From Bacteroidota bacterium (lineage in GTDB: Bacteria > Bacteroidota > Bacteroidia > Sphingobacteriales > Sphingobacteriaceae): DNA of 30,580 nt. The position numbers and the translations under genes are program-made. Below are positions 1 to 10,000 of this stretch, piece after piece (position 1 is the first letter of the stretch; each line of letters opens with the position of its first letter). The notes beneath the pieces were generated by a model that saw only the letters and a program-made list of their open reading frames with translations, was not told where the DNA came from and searched no databases. The DNA is taken from NCBI GenBank assembly GCA_025355225.1, contig JANYAB010000357.1, positions 1 to 30,580 on the forward strand, written 5' to 3'.

Positions 1-38
1 GACGTCTGGTTGGTAGAAGATACATAAAAGTATTTTTT

Positions 39-56
39 ACGTTCCGTTAGGAACGT
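39..56. repeat. perfect short hairpin at window edge
   Basis: ACGTTCC-GTTA-GGAACGT is a perfect 7-bp stem with a 4-nt loop, preceded on the plus strand by a T-run. It lies downstream of the minus-strand DUF5777 gene. In that direction it is followed by A's rather than T's, so it is not a classic terminator for that gene. The surrounding sequence looks like a dispersed palindromic repeat of the kind found between genes in Bacteroidota genomes; that is inference from one copy. Confidence 0.4.
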
Positions 57-89
57 TTCGTGTCGGATCGGCGATTTGAATTGCATCCA

Positions 90-1028
90 TCATTTTTTTG
101 GATTGTATTTTTCTTTGTGATTGAAATCAAACATCCTTGCGATAGTAAACCCGATTCTGTAATTCCCTCTGATATAATCTGATGTGGTATTGCTTAAATA
201 ATTAATTTCGTTAGCCGTTCTTGCATTTGTAATATTGATGGTAAATACGTGACCGCCAGTAACCATTTGGATACCGAAACCAAGGGGGTCACTAAACCCG
301 TTGCTGTTTCTTAAAGAAGAGAACGGATGTGCATAATCTACAATAATACCCATTAACCTGGTAACCTTTATCCGCGCTGTGGCAGATAATGAGAAAAAAC
401 CATTCTCACTTCCAGGGACGTTTGGAACCGGCAAATTATTTTGTACATAGGAAGGCGCTATCTGTAAAGACAAGACACGTGAAATCTTTCGGGCAAAAAT
501 AGCCTGCCCAAAATACGACACGCGGTCGCTAAAATTATCAAAGTCGCCGTATGGTCTTAGGCCGGTTTGCCCGATCAAAGTTATTGCAAATGGCGAGCTG
601 TCGTCACTTGTTTGGTGCAGTATAGCATATTTCAGCTCAAGATTGATTAGTCCACCTTCGTCAGGCATTGCGCTTCTCCCGAAATCGATATTCAGGTTAT
701 TTGTTAATCCGTATTCGAACCCAATATACAGATCAGCAATTCTGTCAAGGCCAAATAGATATTCACCGCCGCCCTCATCTCCTGATCCTGCAACATCGCC
801 AAAACGGTGCATTACTACTAAATTAAGATTGTTCTTTTTAACGGTTTCGGAGCTTTGCGACAAAATAAGCCTCGAAGATTCGAAAATATCGATAGGCTCC
901 TTTTTGTTATCGGTACTCATCAAATTCAACAAGGAGTCGGCGGAAGTGGTTGTTTTTATTGATTCGGGTTTCTGGGCCATTAACCCGGTACTTACCATAA
1001 GAAAAGCTAATATTATTAAATTCTTCAT
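90..1028 (-). CDS. DUF5777-family outer-membrane beta-barrel protein
   Basis: This 312-aa protein has a signal peptide (residues 1-18, ending Gly-Leu-Met-Ala before Gln). The body consists of alternating amphipathic strands and an early segment with VVMHRFGD and a Gly/Glu-rich turn, which I recognise as the DUF5777 beta-barrel type of Bacteroidota. It ends in FDFNHKEKYNPKK rather than a strict aromatic C-terminus. It starts 9 bp after the YceI gene, so the two are almost certainly one transcript. Its function is not established. Such barrels are thought to sit in the outer membrane, and a role together with YceI in lipid or quinone handling is only a guess. Confidence 0.75.
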   Translation of the reverse strand: MKNLIILAFLMVSTGLMAQKPESIKTTTSADSLLNLMSTDNKKEPIDIFESSRLILSQSSETVKKNNLNLVVMHRFGDVAGSGDEGGGEYLFGLDRIADLYIGFEYGLTNNLNIDFGRSAMPDEGGLINLELKYAILHQTSDDSSPFAITLIGQTGLRPYGDFDNFSDRVSYFGQAIFARKISRVLSLQIAPSYVQNNLPVPNVPGSENGFFSLSATARIKVTRLMGIIVDYAHPFSSLRNSNGFSDPLGFGIQMVTGGHVFTINITNARTANEINYLSNTTSDYIRGNYRIGFTIARMFDFNHKEKYNPKK

Positions 1029-1037
1029 GTATAAAAT

Positions 1038-1595
1038 TTATTTTGATGCGGTGCTCTTATAAGGGTTATAGGTAGCTGAAACGGTTACTTTAATACTCTC
1101 TGCAATATGATAAAATAAAATTTGAGGTATATCGATATGGTGGTCGGCACATTTCACCATAAACTCTGATGCCATGGATATAGTGCCGTTTTTAACGATA
1201 AGGCTGCCCTGGATTGTTCTTTTTTGGGTTATACCATGTACCGTAAGTTCGCCCACGACGTTTACCGGGTAAGTGCCTTCTTTGGTAATATCAACCTGTT
1301 CCTGTATTTTTCCTTTGAATATGGCCTTCGGGTACTTATCGCTCTCCATATAATCGGAATTAAAATGCTGCTGCATAAACGACTTCTCAAACTGAAATGT
1401 ACGGATAGGCACGCTAAAGTCTAATTCGCCTGTAGCGGCATTGTACACGGATACCCCATTTGATGTTACGGCTTTGATATCCTCGATAAGCGCGCTGGAA
1501 AAAAGGGTTATCCGGGCGTTTTTACAGGTATAGAGATCCTGCCCCGACTGATTGATACTTAACAAGCTTAGTAGAATGATGCAGATATATCTCAT
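1038..1595 (-). CDS. YceI-family periplasmic lipid-binding protein
   Basis: This 185-aa protein has an N-terminal signal peptide of about 18 residues followed by a lipocalin-like YceI barrel. The family signature is clear: an FxFEKSFMQQHF stretch, then DYMESDKYPKAIFKG, and later GELTVHGITQKRTI with the typical Val-His-Gly-Ile turn. Family members bind polyisoprenoids or other long amphiphiles in the periplasm. The length is normal for the family (about 170-190 aa). It is the first gene of a two-gene unit with the DUF5777 barrel 9 bp downstream. The ligand cannot be told from the sequence. Confidence 0.85.
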   Translation of the reverse strand: MRYICIILLSLLSINQSGQDLYTCKNARITLFSSALIEDIKAVTSNGVSVYNAATGELDFSVPIRTFQFEKSFMQQHFNSDYMESDKYPKAIFKGKIQEQVDITKEGTYPVNVVGELTVHGITQKRTIQGSLIVKNGTISMASEFMVKCADHHIDIPQILFYHIAESIKVTVSATYNPYKSTASK

Positions 1596-1781
1596 TTTTC
1601 TAAGAAGCCTATAAAAATGGGTGAATAAAATTCATAGTTGTAAACGGGATGAAAAAACTTCTAAAGTGTATTACAACAAATTCAATTAGTATGAAAATTT
1701 CCTCAGCAATATAAGCAAATCTGCCGGCTTAAAACGAACAATAACAAATCTGTTGGTTCTGAGTTTGAATACCGATCGGAT

Positions 1782-1817
1782 CACAAAACAAAGAAGCCAC
1801 CCGATAAGGGCAGCCTC
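1782..1817 (-). terminator. Rho-independent-type terminator after the GH130 gene
   Basis: On the minus strand GAGGCTGCCC-TTATC-GGGTGGCTTC forms a 10-bp stem that includes three G-U pairs, followed by TTTGTTTTG. It lies about 50 bp past the GH130 stop codon and would end the whole susC-susD-LamG-MFS-GH130 transcript. The rest of the 269-bp gap up to the YceI start shows no gene. Confidence 0.7.
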
Positions 1818-1864
1818 CTCTACATTAAAATCAATCTCAAAAGTTATATTAATGTTTCAAAAAA

Positions 1865-3028
1865 TCAATTTGCTTTCCCCGGAATAACATCACCCGGAGC
1901 GGCAACTGAAGGATCATAAACGGCCACCGCGACACGCGAATCGGCGCAGCCATAATATAAAAACCATTTCTTTTTAAAATAAACCATCCCTTCAATAAAA
2001 ACGGTTCCATTAACGTATTGCCCGCTTTTTTCGAATGCCTCCATCGGGCGAAGGAACGGTACATCCAGCCTGGTTATTGGTTTTGCGGGATCATTACGAT
2101 CAAACAAAGCCTGGCCGGCACAATAGGAGTTGGCAGTAAATCTTTTATCCCTGTTTCCGTCGCTTTTATTTTTACCGTTGTAAAATAAAATTATTCCTTT
2201 GTCAGTCATTATTGCCGGAGGGCCGCATTCCGTCAGGTCGCTATCAAAATATCCATTCCTGGGCGATATTAACTCTTTCAGTTCACCGTTTTTATTGACT
2301 ACCGGGTACCAGTTGAGCAAGTCAAAAGAGGTTGCCGCATACACATGATGTTCTCCCCAGTAAAGCCAATATTTGCCGTTTATTTTGATGATCACTTGTT
2401 TGCCGTTGATAACCTTGGTCAGAATAGATGCCGACTTACTTGCTATATTAAAAAACTTACCCTTGTAGGCAGTTTTGAACATGGGGCCGTGCTTTTTCCA
2501 ATGGATCAGATCGGTGGAAGTGGCAACGCCTAAGCGCGGTAAATAACGGTTCCATTCGGTATAAAAAACAACATAAGTACCGCTTTCCGTTTTGGCCACG
2601 CGGGGATCTTCGCAGCCACCTGGCCATTCATATTTTTTCGCAATATCATTATCAGGATAAAGAACGGGCGCTGGTCTCCTTTTAAAATGAATTCCATCTC
2701 CGCTTTCTGCGTAACCCAGGCGGGACGTACGAAAGCCGATGCCTATTCCATAAAGGTCTTCGGCCCTGTATAAAACAACTATTTTCCCATCTTTTAGCGC
2801 AGCTGCAGGGTTAAAGGTATCATTGGCTTCCCAGGCGACAGCTTTTTTGCTTACAGGGTCGATAAACCGCGAGCTGGTGTCCGGTGAAATGATCGGATTC
2901 AGGCTGGCAGGTCTTACAAACCCCCCAAACGCCCAGGAGGGGAGTTTATTGGTAGTCGTTTGGGCAAAGCAGGTACTGGCAAACAGGACAAGCGCGATAA
3001 GCTTTCCAATCTTAAAAAATTTCATCAT
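1865..3028 (-). CDS. exported GH130-family beta-mannoside phosphorylase/hydrolase
   Basis: This 387-aa protein has a signal peptide (about residues 1-22, cleavage after Cys-Phe-Ala). The mature part is a five-bladed beta-propeller of the GH130 type: VLYRAEDLYG near residue 86, the family hallmark GGCEDPRV at 137-144 with the probable catalytic Asp141, FYTEWN near 155, WLYWGEHHVYAATS near 222, and ECGPPAI further on. GH130 enzymes cleave beta-mannosides by phosphorolysis (cytoplasmic members) or hydrolysis (several exported members). Export argues for hydrolysis here or for surface or periplasmic trimming, but I cannot confirm the phosphate-site residues by eye. It is the last gene of the locus, 29 bp after the MFS porter. 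A second Met immediately follows the first, so the start may shift by one codon. Confidence 0.85.
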   Translation of the reverse strand: MMKFFKIGKLIALVLFASTCFAQTTTNKLPSWAFGGFVRPASLNPIISPDTSSRFIDPVSKKAVAWEANDTFNPAAALKDGKIVVLYRAEDLYGIGIGFRTSRLGYAESGDGIHFKRRPAPVLYPDNDIAKKYEWPGGCEDPRVAKTESGTYVVFYTEWNRYLPRLGVATSTDLIHWKKHGPMFKTAYKGKFFNIASKSASILTKVINGKQVIIKINGKYWLYWGEHHVYAATSFDLLNWYPVVNKNGELKELISPRNGYFDSDLTECGPPAIMTDKGIILFYNGKNKSDGNRDKRFTANSYCAGQALFDRNDPAKPITRLDVPFLRPMEAFEKSGQYVNGTVFIEGMVYFKKKWFLYYGCADSRVAVAVYDPSVAAPGDVIPGKAN

Positions 3029-3057
3029 ACTAAATTATATTACACACAAATATTCAA

Positions 3058-4398
3058 TTAAATATTGGCATAAAGCGCTTCGATTTTTTCCAGCGGAACA
3101 CCCTTTGTTTCAAATACATAGCGGCTTACAAACAATACCATGCTGATGTTTATCAAACCATAAATACCAAACGTTGATACGGCGCCCAGTTGAGACAGCA
3201 TTATTGGAAAAGTAAGGGAAACAATGGAGTTTGCAACCCAATTGCCAAATACCGCAATTGATGTAGCAGTGCCCCTGATCTTATTTGGAAATATTTCGGC
3301 TACATAAACCCAAAGCACTACACCCCAGGTACTTGCAAAACCCGCGATATATACAAATATGGTGATGAGCACGAAATAGTTTTGCAGCAGATTGAAATAG
3401 AACAAAGCAGCCAGCACGAACATACATGCACCCATTATCCACGAACCGGCAAGCAATAACTTTTTACGGCCAAGTCTGTCAATCAGCCAGAAAGCTGCAA
3501 CAGTGAAGATGAGATTAACCACACCGGTTAACATGGTTTGAAACAATACACTGCCGCCCACATGCGTTTTCGCAAATATTAAAGGGGCATAATAAAAAAC
3601 AATATTAATGCCGGTAAGCTGAGCTATTGATGCAAAAACCAAACCGATAATGACCACCTTTTTAAAACGTGGTGTAAATACATCTTTTAGTTCGGGCGTG
3701 CTTTCTGAGGCGATATCGTCGACCACTATTTTAACCTGGGCTAAACTTTCGTCTTCTGTAAAAATACTGCCAAACACTTTTTTCGCTTCAACCAATTTGT
3801 TTTTTAATACCAGCCATCTTGGACTCTCGGGTACAAAAAGTAAAAGAATAAAAAAGATTAGAGAGGGGATCACAGCCGCTGCAAGCATATAGCGCCAGTA
3901 ATTGTCATTATTTAGAAAAGAAAACGAGGAGTTTACAATAAGGTAATTGGAAACAAACGACAACAATATACCGCTTACAATAGCCAATTGCTGAAGCATA
4001 CCCAACCGGCCCCTGAAATCTGGGGGTGCAACCTCCGAAATATAGATAGGGGCTAATGTTGATGCCATACCTATCGCGATGCCACCTATTAAGCGGTAGA
4101 TAACCAATTGCTCAAAGCTGCCGGCAATACCGCTGCCCAGTGCGGCTATTACATATAGCAATGCAGTTACGATCATTAATTTTTTGCGGCCAAAGCGGTC
4201 GGCCAAACGCCCTGCAAATAAAGCGCCCGGAATACACCCAATAGATGCGGCGGCTACTACTAATCCCAGCTCGGCATCATTTAACTGGAAAAAAGGCTTT
4301 AAATACTGCAATGATCCGGCGATCACTGCAGTATCGAACCCAAATAATAAGCCACCCAGAGCGGCTACAATTGATATAAGGACCGTATAACTTTTCAT
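3058..4398 (-). CDS. MFS sugar-porter (sugar:H+ symporter family)
   Basis: This 446-aa inner-membrane protein is predicted to have 12 membrane segments and has all sugar-porter (XylE/GalP-like) signatures. These are GFDTAVIAG at 20-28, the loop motif GRLADRFGRKK at 63-73, YRLIGG at 101-106, PESPRWL at 190-196, QLTGIN at 260-265 with YYAP just after, a second RLGRKK near 308, and FETKGVPLEKIE at the C-terminus. It probably imports the mono- or disaccharide released by the locus enzymes. It lies between the LamG lipoprotein and the GH130 gene in one operon (49 and 29 bp gaps). The length is slightly short of the usual 460-490 aa but complete. Confidence 0.92.
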   Translation of the reverse strand: MKSYTVLISIVAALGGLLFGFDTAVIAGSLQYLKPFFQLNDAELGLVVAAASIGCIPGALFAGRLADRFGRKKLMIVTALLYVIAALGSGIAGSFEQLVIYRLIGGIAIGMASTLAPIYISEVAPPDFRGRLGMLQQLAIVSGILLSFVSNYLIVNSSFSFLNNDNYWRYMLAAAVIPSLIFFILLLFVPESPRWLVLKNKLVEAKKVFGSIFTEDESLAQVKIVVDDIASESTPELKDVFTPRFKKVVIIGLVFASIAQLTGINIVFYYAPLIFAKTHVGGSVLFQTMLTGVVNLIFTVAAFWLIDRLGRKKLLLAGSWIMGACMFVLAALFYFNLLQNYFVLITIFVYIAGFASTWGVVLWVYVAEIFPNKIRGTATSIAVFGNWVANSIVSLTFPIMLSQLGAVSTFGIYGLINISMVLFVSRYVFETKGVPLEKIEALYANI

Positions 4399-4447
4399 TT
4401 GGTTTAATTGGATAATTTAAAAGTACAATATAGGCACCATATACCCG

Positions 4448-5506
4448 CTAAGGTTGTTCCATTGTATATAAGGAACTAACTTCAGCATCGCTTAAAACCT
4501 TATTGTAAAGGTGGACATCATCAATTGAACCTATAAAGAAATTACCGCCATAATAAGCATTGGGACTATTTGGATTCGCTAAGTCATAAGCTGACTTGGG
4601 AAGTTCATTACCGATGGCTATTGGCGGCGGTGAAACTAATGTTGTAGGATCGCCGGTAATATTAGCCGTTTTTACCAGTGTGCCATTGATGTAAAATTTT
4701 TCTGTCCCATTTGTAAAACTTGCTACAACCTGCGTCCAAACATTCAGCGTAACAGACGGGCCGCCATCATCCTGGTCGTGGTCGCCGGTGCTGGTCATTA
4801 CAGTAAGAAAAGGCAGGTTACCGCCTTGTAATTGAAATTTATACCCATTCCAACGGTCCAGTGAAAAAATGTAATTTCCATTACTTGCGGCTTTTGGTTT
4901 AATCCATGCGCAAATGGTAAAAGCGCTTGGGCGAAGTTCAAGCGCAAAGGGTACTTCAACATAAGCCCCGTTGTTAAAATCATAAGCGCTGTTGGCAACC
5001 CCATAGCGGTCGGCAGTCAATACCGGTAAAGTGGCACCATCAGTAGGAGGCACTCCATAAGGCCCTACCCAGCCGGTTTTCAGTGTACCATCGTGGCCAT
5101 TGCCCGATACATCGTTGGCATTGCCGTTAAAAGTCCAGGAAGCAATAAGGTTAACCGCCGAAATTTGCTGTATCAATTTAATACTAAACTGTGTGCCTGC
5201 GCGCAGAAGATTTGCCGCTGCATTGTTAACCTGCTGCTGTGCAAAAGATCCGGTTTTAACACTTGCGGCTAAGGTTAACGCCGTTTGAAGCGCCGCTTTT
5301 GATCCTACCGAGTATTCCCCGGCTTGTTTTCCTTCAACTGCTGCATTGTAAACCAATGTTAATGAATCGATCTCTGAACTCAATTTGGACTTATCCGAAT
5401 TATAGTTCGGCTTATCGGCACTCTTTTTACAAGACTGGAATAGGGTTAAAACAGCCACCATCATGATGATGGCTGTAATAGATATTTTTAACTTTTTCAT
5501 TTGCAT
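4448..5506 (-). CDS. LamG-domain lipoprotein with FIVAR-like helical N-part
   Basis: This 352-aa protein is a predicted lipoprotein with lipobox LFQSC (Cys26) followed by Lys-Lys. Residues about 40-115 form an Ala/Leu-rich helical module resembling FIVAR (YNAAVEGKQAGEYSVGSK...). Residues about 125-345 are a concanavalin-like LamG_3 domain (ASWTFNGNANDVSGNGHDG, FTICAWIKP, FYINGTLVKT, IDDVHLYNKVLSDAEVSSLY). It sits right after susD, where SusE/F-type surface glycan-binding proteins usually occur, so glycan capture at the cell surface is likely. No catalytic motif is seen. Translation could begin at the first Met or at the Met two codons later. Confidence 0.8.
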   Translation of the reverse strand: MQMKKLKISITAIIMMVAVLTLFQSCKKSADKPNYNSDKSKLSSEIDSLTLVYNAAVEGKQAGEYSVGSKAALQTALTLAASVKTGSFAQQQVNNAAANLLRAGTQFSIKLIQQISAVNLIASWTFNGNANDVSGNGHDGTLKTGWVGPYGVPPTDGATLPVLTADRYGVANSAYDFNNGAYVEVPFALELRPSAFTICAWIKPKAASNGNYIFSLDRWNGYKFQLQGGNLPFLTVMTSTGDHDQDDGGPSVTLNVWTQVVASFTNGTEKFYINGTLVKTANITGDPTTLVSPPPIAIGNELPKSAYDLANPNSPNAYYGGNFFIGSIDDVHLYNKVLSDAEVSSLYTMEQP

Positions 5507-5531
5507 ATATATATTTTAAAATGAGGTCAAA

Positions 5532-7037
5532 TTACAAGCCTAACTTTAAATTAGTTTGCCTTTCGCTTTCAGGAATAGGGAAAAATTTATTGTTATTAAA
5601 ATTAAAGTTCGGCTGATCTTTAAGTGCGTCATTGGCATAAACCGATCCGTAACGGATAACATCAAAAAACCTGTGAAATTCTAAAGCCAGTTCAGAACGT
5701 CGTTCTTTGCGTATGATATCACGAAGCGCGCTTTGATCTGTAACTGCAATATCAGGTAGCAAACCTGCCGGAACTGTTCCGAAACCCGGCAATGTGTTAT
5801 CATTCAGAAAGCTTTCCCTTGCCCGCTTGCGTACCTTGTTAAGCGGTACCAGTGCAGCTGCACTATTACCTGCCTCGTTTTGGGCTTCGGCCTCTATCAG
5901 CAATACTTCTGCAAAGCGGATGGCCTGGTAATTTAAATTTCCATCACCTTTAATATTGGTTGGTATTTCTGTTAATGGCTGACAATGCTTTTTGCTTAAA
6001 TAACCTGTAGTGGTCCATGTGGGATCAAAAGCGATGTCAAAGTAGGGGTGGCCCGCCCGGCCCACGGTGTAATCCAATCTTGGGTCATTAGTACCATCAG
6101 TAGCTTTTTCAAAATTATCAATCAGGCTTTGGGTAGGATAGAAGAAGCCGTAGCCGTTTATTGAACGCGGTGCAAACCATTGGTTTAAAGTGTTTCCCTG
6201 AAAAGGAGAGAGGCCGCTTGCATGCTGAATTGAAAATACCGCTTCGGCGTTATTTTTTGTAGCCGCCCTGAAATTATCGGCAAAAACCGGCAATAAGTTA
6301 TAAACACCCAGGGCCTCAACAGCCTGCGCCGTAGCGGCAGCCAGTGCCCATTTTTGCTCGAACAAATAAGTCTTGGCTAATAAAGCCATTGCTGCGCCTT
6401 TGGTAGCACGCCCCATGTCTGAAGCTCCCCAGCTTGTGGGTAAAACAGCAGCGGCCGCCTGGCAATCTTTTTCTATCTGGGCATAAATTTGTGCCTGTGG
6501 TAAAGCCGGGCTTTGCAGTTCTTCCGGCGTTTCAACTTTCAGGTGTAATGGAATAGCACCATAAGCTACTGTCAGGTTAAAATAATAGTAAGCTCTTAAA
6601 AATTCTGCCTGCCCTACTACCTGGTTTTTAACAGCATCAGATACCGCTTTGTTACTTGCCGGTAACCCGTCAAGCACCACATTGCATTTGAAAATCCCAT
6701 CATAATACCTTTTCCAAACCCCTTCAACAGCAGAATTGGACGGCAAAATGTTAAAGGTGTCGATGTTTTCAAAGTCGGCCTGGTCACCCGGATTTCCGCC
6801 TTTTATGGCGTCATCAGAGGCTACGTCGCCCAATACCCATATGGCATTTGAAGATGCATCAACAAAAGTAAGCGGATTATAAGCGGCGTTTACGGCCAGT
6901 GTCGCGTTAGCATCCGAATTAAAAAAAGCACCGGCCTGGTACTGGCCAAGAACTGGCTCTTGCAGTATCTTTTTGCATCCTGTGGTCATAAACAGCAGGA
7001 TGGCGGTAAAATATAAAGTTGTATTTCTTGCTTTCAT
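5532..7037 (-). CDS. SusD/RagB-family outer-membrane glycan-binding lipoprotein
   Basis: This 501-aa lipoprotein has lipobox FMTTGC (Cys21) followed by Lys-Lys. It has the standard SusD layout: an early TPR-like part with AEFLRAYYYFNLTVAYGAIPL, a middle ligand-binding half, the segment RFAEVLLIEAEAQNEAG, and the C-terminal IRKERRSELALEFHRFFDVIRYG. SusD proteins lie on the cell surface as a lid over the SusC channel and bind the oligosaccharide. The gene follows susC with 17 bp between them and precedes the LamG lipoprotein by 25 bp, so they are co-transcribed. Confidence 0.93.
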   Translation of the reverse strand: MKARNTTLYFTAILLFMTTGCKKILQEPVLGQYQAGAFFNSDANATLAVNAAYNPLTFVDASSNAIWVLGDVASDDAIKGGNPGDQADFENIDTFNILPSNSAVEGVWKRYYDGIFKCNVVLDGLPASNKAVSDAVKNQVVGQAEFLRAYYYFNLTVAYGAIPLHLKVETPEELQSPALPQAQIYAQIEKDCQAAAAVLPTSWGASDMGRATKGAAMALLAKTYLFEQKWALAAATAQAVEALGVYNLLPVFADNFRAATKNNAEAVFSIQHASGLSPFQGNTLNQWFAPRSINGYGFFYPTQSLIDNFEKATDGTNDPRLDYTVGRAGHPYFDIAFDPTWTTTGYLSKKHCQPLTEIPTNIKGDGNLNYQAIRFAEVLLIEAEAQNEAGNSAAALVPLNKVRKRARESFLNDNTLPGFGTVPAGLLPDIAVTDQSALRDIIRKERRSELALEFHRFFDVIRYGSVYANDALKDQPNFNFNNNKFFPIPESERQTNLKLGL

Positions 7038-7054
7038 CTTTCTATGAATTAAGA

Positions 7055-10000
7055 TTAGAAATTAGCGTTAACACCAACAGTGACGGTACGTGCCGAAGGA
7101 TATGTTCCCCAGTCTATTCCCACTGCCTTATCACCATCACCCGCATTATTGCTGTTACTATACATTTCCGGATCGAGGCCGGTGTATTTAGTAAAGGTTA
7201 GGAGATTTTGAGCACTCACAAACAGTCGTACAGAGGAGATGTGAAGGCTTGACAAAACATTCTTGCCTAATTTATAACCTAACTGTACATTTTTAAGCCT
7301 TAAGTACGAGCCACTTTCGAGGAAACGGGTTGAAGGCGTTTTGTTGTTTGTTCCGTCTGTCCATGATAAGAGTGGGAAGGTATTGGTTGATCCAGGGCCG
7401 TTCCAGCTTTGGGTTGCAATCCTTTGGGTGATATTAAATGGCCGGTAAAAACCTTCAATATCGGTAAGTACCTGGTTGTATATCGAATTGCCATACACTC
7501 CCTGGAAGAACAGGCTCAAATCAAAATTTTTGTACTGGATATTACCTGTAAAACCATAAGTAAACTTAGGTATCGGGCTTCCAACAAAGGTGCGGTCTTT
7601 ATCATCGATCACGCCATCGCCATTAATGTCCTTATACATCACGTCGCCAGGCCGTATTCCCGGACCCTGGTAGGCATGGGTAAACACTTGCTGCGCATTC
7701 TGAAAAATACCTTCCTGCTGCAGCAAATAGAATGATCCGATAGGATGTCCCACCTGGGTAAGCGTCGCAAAATAATTGTTGTCTATGCGGCCACCCACAA
7801 TAGGTAAACCACCAGCCAGGGAAACCACCTTATTGGTTAACGTCGCGAAGTTGCCGCCAATCGAATAGCTTAGATCGCTGCTCAAAGAATGATGGTAGCT
7901 AAGTTCGAGTTCGAGACCCTGGTTGCGGATCTTGCCGGCATTTACCGCCGGGTTGCCTCCGTTACCGGCGCTGCTTGGCTCGGGTAGATTTAATAATACG
8001 TTTGAAGTATTTTTAATAAAATAATCAACCGTTAACATCAGATCGTTATTTAAAAACCCGAGGTCTAATCCTCCATCTTCCTGCGTACTGGTTTCCCATT
8101 TGATATTAGGATTCCCTTTAGAGGTTATGCTATAACCCTGGTTAGATGCTCCGCCAAATGGATAGTAAAACCCACCGGAAATTAACGAGGTGTAAGGATA
8201 GTTTCCAATGCTTGAGTTTCCTAATTGACCCACGCTGGCTCTTAATTTAAAGGTAGATATCGCCTTGAAATTTTTCATGAAATCTTCCTTGTCAACACGC
8301 CAGCCTAACGATCCCGAATAGAAATTTTCATACGGAGAAGCGGGTGACAATTGCGACGAACCGTCACGTCTGAAATTTGCACTTGCCAGGTATTTATCAT
8401 CGTACGCGTAACCTATACGTCCAAACAATGAAAACAACCCGATGTGCGACTCGTTGCCGCCATTTTGCTGTGTGCCTATACCACTATCCAGGTATTGGAA
8501 GGTGGGAGTCTGATTCACAAACGTGGTACGGGATGCAGATATGGCCTGGACGTCCGTTTTAATAGCTTCGGTACCTGCCAGGAAATTAAGTGCATGTTTG
8601 CCTAATGTCAGATCATAAGTTGCTGTATTGGTCCAGTTATAATTCAATTCGTTGGTATGTGATTGCGCCAATGAATTAGGCGAATTGAAAAAACGGTCTA
8701 TACCAAAAGTTTCAAAAAACTGTTTGTAGTCGGTCTGGATCAGGTTCAACCCAATGTCTGATTTGATTTTTAAGTTTTTTATGGGTGTTAGCTCTGCAAA
8801 GGCATCGCCCAATATGGTGTACCCATAAGAGTTATCGTTAGCAGCGTCGGCAAGGGCTACAGGGTTAATGCCATCGCCTAAAACGTTGTAATTGGCCGGC
8901 AGATCCACATATTGCCCATTCGCGTTATAAACAGGCGTAGCTGGTGTACGGAATAATGCATATCGCACCACACTTGCGGCGGCGCCTGTATAACCATCTC
9001 CTGACGTACCAACTGTCCTGGTTTTTGAATAAGCCAGGTTAACGTTTGTACCTATTTTCAGGTATTCGGATAAAGTGCTGTTTATAGAGGTACGCAGGTT
9101 AAAACGGTTGTAAGCCGAGTTTTTGATCAACCCGTTCTGGCTAAAATAATTACCAGAAACGATATACTGCGAGTTGTCATTTCCACCGCTTATGGATAGT
9201 TGCCCATTACTCACTTGTGCTGGTTTAAGTACTTGCTTTAACCAGTTCACATCAGAGAATGTCCGCGCAAGGCTATCAGTTATTGGCGCTCTGCCATCGT
9301 TTTTAGCGGCCGTATTAAAGGCAGCAACGTATTGCGCCGTATTGGCCATTTTAATTAAATTCTGCGGAGATTGTACACCTGTATAAGCACTAACGTTGAG
9401 TTTGGCTTTGCCTGCGCTACCGCGTTTGGTGGTAACGATCACAACCCCGTTGGATGCCCGCGCGCCATAAATGGCTGCCGAAGAAGCGTCTTTAAGGATA
9501 TTGATGCTTTGTATATCGTTTGGCGATATTTCATTAATACCATCTTTCGTCGGCACTCCATCAATTATATAAAGCGGGTCGTTGTTGTTGATCGTCCCAA
9601 TACCACGTATGCGTACGGATATGGCATCGCCCGGAGCGCCTGTATTTTGCGTTACAGCCACGCCCGCTGCTTTACCCTGGATGATCTGGTCGACACCACC
9701 AACGGGTATACTGCTGATATCTTTGGCGTTGATTACCGAAACGGCGCCGGTAAGGTCCTTTTTGCGCTGGGTTCCGTAACCAATAACAACCACTTCGTTT
9801 AAGGTGCCGGCAAGTTCTTTAAGCGTTATTGTAATTTGCGACTTTCCCGCGACAGCTATTTCCTGTGTTTGATAACCAATATAAGATACCATCAAAGTAG
9901 CATCTTCAGGAACGGTAACTATAAAGTTCCCATTTGCATCGGTCGTTGTTAAATTTTTGCCGTTTTTTATACTTATCGTGGCGCCCGGCAGCCCTAAGCC

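Noticed and set aside
9371..9802. 143-codon open frame on the plus strand inside susC
   Set aside because: It lies antisense to the conserved plug and carboxypeptidase-like part of SusC and has no protein-like family pattern.
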